Positions 1 through 5,958 are shown, counted from the stretch's first letter. The stretch: DNA of 5,974 nucleotides from an uncultured Bacillaceae bacterium (GCA_945639745.1 CALZEK010000094.1:1-5974), one strand, 5' to 3'. The notes: a model not told the origin generated them from the sequence alone. Program-made: numbers and translations.

Positions 1-950
1 CTACTGGTGCTGTTTATATTGATGGAGAAGATATAGCTAAAGGGAGTAAAAGTAAATTAAAAGAAGTGCGTCAGAAAAAAATAGCGATGGTTTTTCAACA
101 TTTTGGTTTGTTTGATCATCGAACAATTTTATCTAATGTAGAGTATGGTTTAGAAATTAGAAAAATGTCAAAACAAGAGCGAAGAAAAATTGCACTTAAA
201 AATATTGAATTAGTTGGATTAAAAGGATATGAAGATCAATATCCAAATCAATTATCAGGTGGTATGCAACAGCGTGTGGGTCTGGCACGAGCGCTAGCAA
301 ACGATCCAGATATATTATTGATGGATGAACCTTTTAGTGCACTTGATCCACTGATTCGTCGTGAAATGCAATTAGAATTAGTAAACCTTCAAGAAAAGTT
401 AAAGAAAACCATTATATTTATTACCCATGATGTAAACGAAGCATTTAAATTAGGTGATCGCATTGCAGTTATGAAAGATGGTCATGTCGTTCAAGTAGGA
501 ACGCCTGAAGAGATAATCGAAGAACCTGAAAATGATTATATTGTTGATTTCATTCAAGATATTGATCGATCAAAAGTATTTCAAGCAAAACACATTATGA
601 TTGAAGCACGTGTCAAACTTTCTATTACAGCGAATTTGAATGAAGCAGTTAAGAAAATGCGCGAACATAGTTTATCCAGTTTGTTTGTCGTTGATAAAAC
701 AGATGAATTAATTGGTATTATTACGATTGATGATGCAGTTAAAGCAATTAAGAAAAATGAATCAATTAAGCATATTTTAAAGAAAAATATTGAAATTGTT
801 CATGAAGATGAATATGTAAGTGAATTAATTAGTAAATCACTTCAAACAAATTATCCATTAGCTGTTGTAAACAATAAAAAACAACTGCAAGGTATTATTT
901 TAAGAGTACATGTTTTATCAGGACTTATATCTGATATAGATGAAGAATAA
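1..950 (+). CDS. opuAA: Glycine betaine/proline ABC transporter ATP-binding subunit, OpuAA/ProV type (5' end missing)
   Basis: This is the cytoplasmic ATPase subunit of a compatible-solute importer that drives uptake of glycine betaine or proline betaine under osmotic stress. The frame is open from base 3, so the gene begins upstream; Walker A is outside the window and the GTG at 66 is internal. About 315 residues are visible. Seen in order: YIDGEDIA; the Q-loop (MVFQHFG, about 87-107); signature LSGGMQQR (252-275); Walker B ILLMDEP (312-332, Asp codon 324); D-loop SALD; and the switch His in FITHD (426-428). The C-terminal third, from about base 585, reads as a CBS pair (HIM...SSLFVVD...GIITIDDA, then YPLAVVN...GIIL). 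It ends in a short acidic tail (SDIDEE). Known for the family: CBS domains of OpuA-type ATPases sense ionic strength and in some species bind cyclic di-AMP. GLARALANDPDILLMDE and the HRTI segment match Bacillus OpuAA more closely than a generic ATPase. Oddity: no permease or binding-protein gene follows, only a terminator and murG. OpuCA-type is the main alternative. Confidence 0.9.
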   Translation, partial: TGAVYIDGEDIAKGSKSKLKEVRQKKIAMVFQHFGLFDHRTILSNVEYGLEIRKMSKQERRKIALKNIELVGLKGYEDQYPNQLSGGMQQRVGLARALANDPDILLMDEPFSALDPLIRREMQLELVNLQEKLKKTIIFITHDVNEAFKLGDRIAVMKDGHVVQVGTPEEIIEEPENDYIVDFIQDIDRSKVFQAKHIMIEARVKLSITANLNEAVKKMREHSLSSLFVVDKTDELIGIITIDDAVKAIKKNESIKHILKKNIEIVHEDEYVSELISKSLQTNYPLAVVNNKKQLQGIILRVHVLSGLISDIDEE

Positions 951-971
951 GCGTATAATTTCCAATCAAAT

Positions 972-1022
972 AAAACACCTTTATGTAAGCTTATATTTAA
1001 GCATTAAAGGTGTTTTATTTTA
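972..1022 (+). terminator. Rho-independent terminator after the opuAA-type gene
   Basis: A 12-bp perfect stem (aaaacaccttta at 972-983 with taaaggtgtttt at 1005-1016) is followed by a T-rich run (about 1013-1022). Inside the loop, gctta (989-993) can pair with taagc (998-1002), giving a stacked inner hairpin. It lies 21 nt after the stop codon and separates the transporter gene from murG. An A-rich stretch precedes the left arm, so it might also work in reverse, though no leftward gene needs it here. Confidence 0.85.
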
Positions 1023-1063
1023 TTGAATTCATCTTATTAGTATCAATTAAAAAATAATTTAGT

Positions 1064-1069
1064 TATAAT
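1064..1069 (+). promoter_or_regulatory. murG: Probable murG promoter, -10 box
   Basis: A perfect TATAAT lies between the upstream terminator and murG, placing transcription start near 1076 and leaving a leader of about 28 nt. No good -35 hexamer is seen at 16-18 nt upstream (the best-placed bases, about 1041-1046, are tatcaa). The call therefore rests on the -10 box and position. The box also argues against translation from the GTG at 1071, which would lie before the likely transcription start. Confidence 0.55.
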
Positions 1070-1087
1070 AGTGATTAATATTTTTTT

Positions 1088-1094
1088 AGAGGAG
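1088..1094 (+). promoter_or_regulatory. murG: Ribosome binding site that fixes the murG start
   Basis: AGAGGAG lies 9 nt before the ATG at 1104, a normal spacing. An in-frame GTG at 1071 would add 11 residues, but it has no Shine-Dalgarno sequence and lies just 2 nt after the -10 box. Confidence 0.85.
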
Positions 1095-1103
1095 AACGAA
1101 AGA

Positions 1104-2180
1104 ATGGAAGAACAGCGTATATTATTTACTGGTGGTGGAACTGCAGGACATGTTATTGTGAATACGGCATTAATTCCCTACTTTCACAAAGAAAATTGGC
1201 AAGTAGACTACATCGGATCAATATCAGGTATTGAAAAAGAACTGATAAATAGTTTTGATTATGTAAGATACCACCGAGTTTCGACTGGAAAACTAAGACG
1301 TTATATGTCAATTGAAAACTTTAAAGATCCATTTAAAATATTAAAAGGTATCTATCAATCTTGGAAAATCATTGGAAAAGTTCGGCCTCAAGTTATTTTT
1401 TCAAAAGGAGGATTTGTATCTGTTCCGGTAATTATTGCGGCATGGTTAAGAAGAACTCCGACAATTATACATGAATCAGACTTTACTCCAGGCCTTGCCA
1501 ATAAATTAGCAACACCATTTGCTAAGCGAATATTAACTACATTTCCTGAAACTGAAAATTATTTGCCTGCTAAAAAAACAACACACGTTGGTGCAGTAAT
1601 CAGAAAAGAGCTCATTACAGGAACACAGGCAGCAGGCTATCAATTTACAGGACTTAATAAAAATAAACCTGTGATTTTAATTATGGGTGGTAGTGGTGGT
1701 TCACGTAAAATTAACGATATGATTCGAAAAAATTTATCAATACTATTAATAAATTATCAAGTGATTCATATTTGCGGAGATGATGGTATCGATGAAACCA
1801 TTCAAAAAGAAGGTTATGTGCAATACAAATATGTTAAAGAGGAATTAAATGATTTATTTGCAATAACAGATTATATTATTTCGCGAGCAGGTTCAAATGC
1901 AATTTTTGAATTTTTAGCATTAAATATACCAATGTTATTAATTCCGCTTTCGCTTGGTGCAAGTCGTGGAGATCAGATAGTTAATGCAAAATCGTTTAAA
2001 AAGCAAGGTTACGCAGTGGTTTTAGAGGAAGAAAAGTTAACAAGCGAAACATTAATGAAATCTTTAGAAGAGTTAGTTTTAAGTAGTGCTGTGATGACAC
2101 ATAAAATGAAACAAAATGAAATGCTTGATTCATTTAATAAAGTAATTGATGTAATTGAAAGTACAGCAAAAAACCATTAA
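1104..2180 (+). CDS. murG: UDP-GlcNAc:lipid I N-acetylglucosaminyltransferase MurG
   Basis: MurG transfers GlcNAc from UDP-GlcNAc to undecaprenyl-pyrophosphoryl-MurNAc-pentapeptide (lipid I) to make lipid II, the last cytoplasmic step of peptidoglycan precursor synthesis, at the inner membrane face. The protein is 358 aa, the usual length. N-terminal glycine loop FTGGGTAGHV (residues 8-17) contains the conserved His16. SGIEKEL (41-47) and STGKLRRY (60-67) are typical of Bacillales MurG. A second glycine loop is SKGGFVSVP (100-108), followed by IIHESDFTPGLANK (121-134). The C-domain has the third glycine loop MGGSGGSRKIN (194-204) and the UDP-GlcNAc site SRAGSNAIFEF (260-270, Glu269), then SRGDQ. 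The ATG is preceded by AGAGGAG; it has its own -10 box and a terminator overlapping its 3' end, so it is a one-gene unit. Staphylococci likewise carry murG away from the dcw cluster (general knowledge). All key motifs are intact. Confidence 0.97.
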   Translation: MEEQRILFTGGGTAGHVIVNTALIPYFHKENWQVDYIGSISGIEKELINSFDYVRYHRVSTGKLRRYMSIENFKDPFKILKGIYQSWKIIGKVRPQVIFSKGGFVSVPVIIAAWLRRTPTIIHESDFTPGLANKLATPFAKRILTTFPETENYLPAKKTTHVGAVIRKELITGTQAAGYQFTGLNKNKPVILIMGGSGGSRKINDMIRKNLSILLINYQVIHICGDDGIDETIQKEGYVQYKYVKEELNDLFAITDYIISRAGSNAIFEFLALNIPMLLIPLSLGASRGDQIVNAKSFKKQGYAVVLEEEKLTSETLMKSLEELVLSSAVMTHKMKQNEMLDSFNKVIDVIESTAKNH

Positions 2181-2205
2181 CTAAAAAGTTAATGGTTTTT
2201 GCTGT
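2163..2205. terminator. Bidirectional terminator shared by convergent murG and carbonic anhydrase genes
   Basis: The core stem is ccattaact (2174-2182) and agttaatgg (2187-2195) around an AAAA loop. It is flanked by six A on the left (2168-2173) and five T on the right (2196-2200). Either strand therefore reads as a 9-bp stem followed by a T-run, as expected of a terminator working both ways. The outer arms acagc (2163-2167) and gctgt (2201-2205) also pair, extending the structure to about 20 bp with one bulge. It includes murG's last codons and stop, and touches the stop codon of the opposite gene. Confidence 0.85.
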
Positions 2206-2780
2206 TAAAATTCTGAATCAATACTTTTTGGATCTCGATTAACTACGTCAACTTGTCCTGTGTGCGGATCAATAACAAGACCGTGAACTTTTACATAGTC
2301 TGGGAGTAAGGGGTGATTACGAATGATTTCGACACTTTGATTAATTGATTCTTCAACTGTTTCAAAACCATGAAACTCTTGATGAACATCAATACCAGCG
2401 TAATCAATCGCATTAAGTGTTTCTTTGCTAATACCTTTAGATTCCATGTTGGCAACTAATTCATCAGTATCAACATTCGACATACCACAATCATGATGAC
2501 CAATGACGATAATTTGTTCCGCTTTCAAATTATAAACAGCGACAAGTAAACTTTTAATAATACTGTCAAAAGGCTTGCGGATAATTGCACCAGCGTTTTT
2601 AACCATTTTTACGTCACCATTATGGATGTTTAACGCTTTTGGTAAAAGTTCAACAAGTCTTGACTCCATACAAGTGAAAATCACCATTTTTTTATTCGGA
2701 ATAGAATTGGATTTATATTGCTCGTACTCTTTACCTTCAACAAATTTTTTATTAAACGATAACATTTCTTCTAAAAACAA
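2205..2780 (-). CDS. Beta-class carbonic anhydrase, YtiB-like, with Glu replacing the CxDxR Asp
   Basis: The predicted role is interconversion of CO2 and bicarbonate in the cytoplasm using a Cys2His zinc site, supplying bicarbonate for carboxylases. From the TTG start the protein is 191 aa, close to Bacillus YtiB (about 187). Visible zinc ligands are Cys37 in FTCMESR, with His95 and Cys98 in GHHDCGM. KNAGAIIRKPFDSIIKSLLVAVYNL and the C-terminal VHGLVIDPHTGQVDVV match the YtiB subgroup. Odd residue: position 39 is Glu (GAG, bases 2664-2666), where beta enzymes almost always have the Asp that pairs with the following Arg (here Arg41). Start choice: a GTG at 2789 would give 194 aa but sits inside the GGAGTGA ribosome site, which is 8 nt from the TTG at 2780. 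An extended -10 promoter lies just upstream, and the gene converges on murG. The family call is firm; full activity is less certain because of the Glu. Confidence 0.92.
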   Translation of the reverse strand: MFLEEMLSFNKKFVEGKEYEQYKSNSIPNKKMVIFTCMESRLVELLPKALNIHNGDVKMVKNAGAIIRKPFDSIIKSLLVAVYNLKAEQIIVIGHHDCGMSNVDTDELVANMESKGISKETLNAIDYAGIDVHQEFHGFETVEESINQSVEIIRNHPLLPDYVKVHGLVIDPHTGQVDVVNRDPKSIDSEF

Positions 2781-2785
2781 ATTAA

Positions 2786-2792
2786 TCACTCC
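2786..2792 (-). promoter_or_regulatory. Ribosome binding site deciding the TTG start of the carbonic anhydrase gene
   Basis: On the minus strand GGAGTGA is followed, 8 nt after GGAG, by TTG at 2780-2778. The alternative GTG (2789-2787) shares a base with GGAG, so it cannot use that site, and the A+T-rich sequence before it offers no other Shine-Dalgarno. Starting at TTG also gives an N-terminus (MFLEEMLSFNKKF) closer in length to YtiB. Confidence 0.7.
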
Positions 2793-2809
2793 AAATTATT
2801 TATTAATTA

Positions 2810-2818
2810 ATTATATCA
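2810..2818 (-). promoter_or_regulatory. Extended -10 promoter for the carbonic anhydrase gene
   Basis: The minus strand reads TGATATAAT, a perfect TATAAT with the TGn extension. It lies 30 nt before the TTG start. The position of a -35 box (about 2833-2838) reads agttt(t) and is poor, which the TGn extension can offset. Confidence 0.6.
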
Positions 2819-2882
2819 CACTAGTTATCTAAAAAACTCTATTTATGTTTAAAATGTTGTCATAGGAGTGTTAATGAAAAAG

Positions 2883-2891
2883 TGGTATGAT
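2883..2891 (+). promoter_or_regulatory. Extended -10 promoter for the protease-dipeptidase-dehydrogenase unit
   Basis: TGGTATGAT is a TGn extension plus TATGAT (one mismatch to TATAAT). It lies about 29 nt before the GGAGG ribosome site. A TTGTCA at 2857-2862 resembles a -35 hexamer, but its 23-nt spacer is too long. A second possible -10 (TAAAAT, 2850-2855) lies further up without a good -35. Together with the promoter on the other strand it makes this a divergent intergenic region. Confidence 0.5.
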
Positions 2892-2919
2892 AAGGGTAAG
2901 ATAAATTTAAATAATATCT

Positions 2920-2924
2920 GGAGG
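2920..2924 (+). promoter_or_regulatory. Strong ribosome binding site with no conventional start at normal distance
   Basis: GGAGG is the best Shine-Dalgarno in the window. The protease frame is open after a stop at 2908-2910 and contains no ATG, GTG or TTG before GTG 2950, which is 25 nt from GGAGG. An in-frame ATT at 2935-2937 is 10 nt away. Either the protease uses ATT, or GTG 2950 is reached in some other way. Confidence 0.6.
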
Positions 2925-2949
2925 TCGTACTGATATTAAAGATAAAGAT

Positions 2950-3741
2950 GTGATAGATACCGATTTAATTGAAGATATTGATGATGAAGAAATGGAAGAA
3001 TTAGTTGCAAAAGCTAGAGAAAATGCTATTTCTCGTGCAAATGAAGAAAAAGAATCAGGTCATTTTTCTAAAAGGCGATTTCCTAAATGGGCATTTTGGC
3101 TAATTTCATTAGCTCTTGCATTTAATGTTGTTGCTCTTTTACCACAAACTTTATCGATTCCTGCTATTGAGTTTCTAATGACATCAACAGAACTCTCTAA
3201 ACAAAAAGACATTCAAACATATAAAAAATCAGTGACAGTCATTGAAACAAGTGAAAGTAAAGGAACGGGTTTTTTATTTTCTGATGATGGATTAATTATA
3301 ACGAATAGTCATGTTATTGAAGGTAGTGAAACTGTTAATGTGGGTGTACCTGAGCATGGCTTATTTAAAGGTAATGTGATAAAGGACTTTCCAGAAATTG
3401 ATTTAGCAGTGATAAAAATTGATATTGGTGAAGCAACGCCTTACTTAAAACTAGCTAAAAATCCAACATATCAAAAAGATGAATTTATTTATTTTATCGG
3501 CAACCCCCTAAAGTTTACCGGGATAGCAAATCAAGGCCATATTATTGACGCATTTGATTTAAAGGATTGGGACCAATCAGTTGTAGCAATTAATGCACCT
3601 ATTTATCGAGGGAATAGTGGTAGTCCTGTAATCAATCAAGCTGGAGAGGTCATTGGAGTTGTTTTTGCTACAATTGATGATGATCATTTAGGGAAAGTTG
3701 GCTTATACGTTCCAATAACTTACTTTCATGATGTTTATTAA
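2950..3741 (+). CDS. Membrane-anchored HtrA-like (S1C) serine protease without a PDZ domain
   Basis: This is a trypsin-fold endoprotease predicted to face the outside of the membrane. From GTG 2950 it has 263 aa: an acidic cytoplasmic tail (residues 1-35, EDIDDEEMEEL), basic residues (KRRFPK, 41-46), one membrane segment (about 47-64), a linker, then the protease domain from about 90. Positive charges before the segment suggest N-in, C-out. The catalytic triad is complete: His121 in TNSHV, Asp151 in IDLAVIK, Ser223 in RGNSGSP. GTGFLFSDDGLIITN and GEVIGVVFA are typical of the DegP/HtrA branch. The protein ends soon after the last barrel strand, so there is no PDZ domain, unlike canonical HtrA (about 350-450 aa or more). 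It is first of three rightward genes, 18 nt from the dipeptidase. Start uncertain: GGAGG at 2920-2924 better suits the ATT at 2935, which would add five residues (IKDKD) and give 268 aa. The substrate is unknown; quality control of secreted proteins is a family-based guess. Confidence 0.85.
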   Translation: MIDTDLIEDIDDEEMEELVAKARENAISRANEEKESGHFSKRRFPKWAFWLISLALAFNVVALLPQTLSIPAIEFLMTSTELSKQKDIQTYKKSVTVIETSESKGTGFLFSDDGLIITNSHVIEGSETVNVGVPEHGLFKGNVIKDFPEIDLAVIKIDIGEATPYLKLAKNPTYQKDEFIYFIGNPLKFTGIANQGHIIDAFDLKDWDQSVVAINAPIYRGNSGSPVINQAGEVIGVVFATIDDDHLGKVGLYVPITYFHDVY

Positions 3742-3759
3742 TAAAGGAGAGAAAATATA

Positions 3760-5130
3760 GTGAATAATACAGTATTAAATTACTTAAAAGAAAATAGAGC
3801 GAACCATTTAACAGCACTTTATGATTTTTTAAAGATACCGAGTGTTAGTACAGATTCGGCATTTAAAGAAGATGTAAAAAAAGCAGGTCAATATGTTTAT
3901 GACTATTTAAAAGAAATAGGTTTTTCTCATTTAGAAACAATTGAAACAAAGGGGCATCCAATTATTTATGGTGAGTATAAAGGAGCAGGCCAGGAGGCGC
4001 CAACTGTTTTACTGTACGGGCATTATGATGTTCAGCCTGCAGATCCATATGACGAATGGGAAAGTGATCCGTTTATCCCAGAAGAAAGAAATGGTCGGAT
4101 ATATGCTCGAGGAGCGAGTGATGATAAGGGGCAAGTTTTTATGCATTTGGCTGTATTTGAAGCTTTTATGAAAACTGAAGGAAAAATACCAGTTAATCTA
4201 AAAGTTGTTATTGAAGGAGAAGAAGAAATCGGTAGTGAGAACTTATATGTCTATTTAAATAATCATAAAGAAAAATTAGCAGCAGATTTCACAGTCATAT
4301 CTGATTCGGGTATGGTTGCTGAAGGTCAACCGACAATTTTATATGGACTAAAAGGTTTTACGGGGATTGAAATTGAAGTGACTGGTCCAGACCATGACCT
4401 TCATTCAGGTATGTATGGTGGAGCGGTTAAAAACCCAGCTATGGCACTTGCTCAAATATTAGCGACAATGAAAAATATAGATGAATATATAACTGTTGAT
4501 GGTTTTTATGATGATGTAGAAAATTTAACAGAAAAAGAAAGAGAGTTAATCAAGAGTGTTGAAGGGGAAAATTATCTAAAAACAACAGGTACAATTCAGA
4601 CAGTTTCAGAAAAAGGTTATACAGTAAAAGAGCATATAATGGCTCGACCAACATTTGAAATAAATGGTATGTATAGTGGTTATCAAGGTGAGGGAACTAA
4701 AACAATTATTCCAGCAACTGCAACTGCTAAAATCACATGTCGAATTGTCCCTAATCAAGATCCTGAATTTATTCAAGATTTATTAGAAAAACATATTATG
4801 AAAAATAAACCTGCAGGTGTTAAAGTAAAAGTGAAAAAAGAAAAACTATCTGCTAAAGCATATAAAGTAGAGCCAACACATCCACTTATTTTACGTGCAG
4901 CTGAAAGTTATAAACGTGCATTTAACAAAGAAGCAGTATTTGTTCGGATGGGAGGATCGATTCCAGTTGTTGAATGGTTAGATGATTTATATGGAAATCC
5001 AATTGTCTTATTAGGTTTTGGTACACCAGATGACCGTCTACATTCACCAAATGAAAGTTTTCCTCTAAATAGTTTCGATTTAGGAATGGAGACATTAGTT
5101 CATTATTGGTCCACATTTAAAAAGGAGTGA
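3760..5130 (+). CDS. M20-family metallodipeptidase (carnosinase/CPG2-like)
   Basis: This is a predicted cytoplasmic two-metal (usually Zn or Mn) aminoacyl peptidase that cleaves dipeptides or related amides; the exact substrate cannot be read from sequence. It has 456 aa, normal for this branch. GTG start, with AAAGGAG 10 nt before it. Metal and catalytic residues by motif: His88 in YGHYD with Asp90; bridging Asp121 in GASDDKG; general base Glu155 and ligand Glu156 in EGEEEIGSE; Asp182 in VISDSG; and His428 in RLHSPNE. The lid/dimerisation domain (about 195-375) carries DLHSGMYGG, with the His (215) that in dimeric carnosinase-type enzymes reaches the partner's active site. VRMGGSIPVV (395-404) is the conserved oxyanion-side loop. 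No signal peptide is seen. It lies 18 nt after the protease and 6 nt before the dehydrogenase, whose ribosome site overlaps this stop codon. Automated labels such as succinyl-diaminopimelate desuccinylase or ArgE would be less apt, since the DLHSGMYGG motif fits the carnosinase group. Confidence 0.92.
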   Translation: MNNTVLNYLKENRANHLTALYDFLKIPSVSTDSAFKEDVKKAGQYVYDYLKEIGFSHLETIETKGHPIIYGEYKGAGQEAPTVLLYGHYDVQPADPYDEWESDPFIPEERNGRIYARGASDDKGQVFMHLAVFEAFMKTEGKIPVNLKVVIEGEEEIGSENLYVYLNNHKEKLAADFTVISDSGMVAEGQPTILYGLKGFTGIEIEVTGPDHDLHSGMYGGAVKNPAMALAQILATMKNIDEYITVDGFYDDVENLTEKERELIKSVEGENYLKTTGTIQTVSEKGYTVKEHIMARPTFEINGMYSGYQGEGTKTIIPATATAKITCRIVPNQDPEFIQDLLEKHIMKNKPAGVKVKVKKEKLSAKAYKVEPTHPLILRAAESYKRAFNKEAVFVRMGGSIPVVEWLDDLYGNPIVLLGFGTPDDRLHSPNESFPLNSFDLGMETLVHYWSTFKKE

Positions 5131-5136
5131 TTTATC

Positions 5137-5895
5137 ATGAGATTTGCTTTGGTAACAGGTGTTTCAAGAGGATTAGGAGAATCAGTCGCTCATTATTTAT
5201 TAGAGTCAGACGTACATGTCATAGGTGTATCACGTCATGATAATATTAAATTAGCAAAAAAAGCAAAAGAATTAAAAATGAATTATGTGCATTTACCAAC
5301 TGATTTGACTGATGTAAATGAAGTAGAAAAAATGATAAAAGAAATTGTTCAAATGCTTAATGAATCTGAAATAGAAACTTTTTATATTGTAAATAACGCA
5401 GGAATGTTAGAGCCGATGAATCAAGCAAAAGAAATTGATGCGCACGAATTACTTAAACATTATCAAATCAACACACTATCTCCAATGATAATAATTAATA
5501 CATTTTTGAAAATAAATGAAAAAAAAGATTATCAACTTGTGATAGCAAATGTGACAAGTGGAGCAGCCCAAAAGTCAATTTATGGGTGGAGTGCTTACGG
5601 AAGCTCAAAGGCTAGTCTTGATGCATATACTAAAACAGTTGGAAAAGAACAAGATCATTTAAAGACAGGTAATAAAATATTTGCATTTAGTCCAGGTGTT
5701 ATGGATACGGATATGCAAAAACATATCCGTAAACAAGATAAAGAAGCTTTTATTGAAGTAGAAAACTTTAAAAATTATAAAAAAAGTAATTTATTAAAAG
5801 ACACAGAGATAGTAGCGGGTGTTTTAGTAGATATATTAATAAATGCAACCGAAATTAGAAATGGTGAGATTTACAATATAACAGATTATATTTAG
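5137..5895 (+). CDS. Short-chain dehydrogenase/reductase, YueD/benzil-reductase-like
   Basis: This is an NAD(P)H-dependent oxidoreductase of the classical SDR fold, 252 aa, cytoplasmic. Visible motifs: the cofactor glycine loop TGVSRGLGES (residues 7-16); an Arg in VSRHD (33), after the second strand, that suggests NADPH preference; DLTD (56-59); NNAG (86-89); Asn111 in INTLSP; catalytic Ser141 in NVTSGAA; and YGSSK with Tyr154 and Lys158. SPGVMDTDMQKHIRK (185-199) and the overall layout resemble Bacillus YueD and the Bacillus cereus (S)-benzoin-forming benzil reductase. That is a resemblance from memory; benzil is not a natural substrate and the physiological one is unknown. ATG start with AAAGGAG 9 nt upstream, embedded in the end of the dipeptidase gene. 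It is the last gene of the unit, and the terminator begins at its stop codon. Sepiapterin-reductase-like SDR is the main alternative annotation. Confidence 0.88.
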   Translation: MRFALVTGVSRGLGESVAHYLLESDVHVIGVSRHDNIKLAKKAKELKMNYVHLPTDLTDVNEVEKMIKEIVQMLNESEIETFYIVNNAGMLEPMNQAKEIDAHELLKHYQINTLSPMIIINTFLKINEKKDYQLVIANVTSGAAQKSIYGWSAYGSSKASLDAYTKTVGKEQDHLKTGNKIFAFSPGVMDTDMQKHIRKQDKEAFIEVENFKNYKKSNLLKDTEIVAGVLVDILINATEIRNGEIYNITDYI

Positions 5896-5926
5896 ACATA
5901 TCTTTTAAAAGATATGTCTTTTTTTT
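5894..5926 (+). terminator. Rho-independent terminator closing the three-gene unit
   Basis: A perfect palindrome, agacatatctttt plus aaaagatatgtct (5894-5919), forms at least a 9-bp stem (5894-5902 with 5911-5919). It is followed directly by eight T (5919-5926). The left arm begins in the stop codon of the dehydrogenase gene. The symmetrical A-run in the loop gives little support for leftward use. Confidence 0.9.
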
Positions 5927-5958
5927 AGTAAATTTGATAGACTAGTAATTAGTAAGGA

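Noticed and set aside
66..68. GTG as the real start of the ABC ATPase
   Set aside because: The frame stays open to the left edge and the upstream residues (YIDGEDIA) match the conserved ProV/OpuAA sequence, so the gene is merely cut by the window.
1071..1103. Upstream GTG extension of murG by 11 residues
   Set aside because: No Shine-Dalgarno, it starts 2 nt after the -10 box, and ATG 1104 has AGAGGAG at 9 nt and matches the usual MurG N-terminus.
2575..2832. 85-codon open frame on the plus strand
   Set aside because: It lies antisense to the conserved carbonic anhydrase coding region and runs into its promoter; no recognisable protein and no convincing ribosome site.
2857..2891. TTGTCA as the -35 box of the protease promoter
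   Set aside because: The spacer to TATGAT is 23 nt, well beyond the usual 16-19; the extended -10 is kept as the evidence instead.
2793..2949. Riboswitch, T-box or small RNA in the divergent intergenic region
   Set aside because: No long stem or terminator-antiterminator pair is visible; the region is explained by two promoters, ribosome sites and A+T-rich filler.
3941..4171. 76-codon open frame on the plus strand
   Set aside because: An out-of-frame shadow within the M20 dipeptidase gene, with low-complexity translation and no family resemblance.
4922..5116. 64-codon open frame on the minus strand
   Set aside because: Antisense to the well-conserved C-terminal end of the dipeptidase, with no promoter or ribosome site of note.
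5941..5953. Short inverted repeat ACTA-N5-TAGT before the operator
   Set aside because: Four-base arms in A+T-rich DNA are expected by chance, and nothing ties it to a known site.
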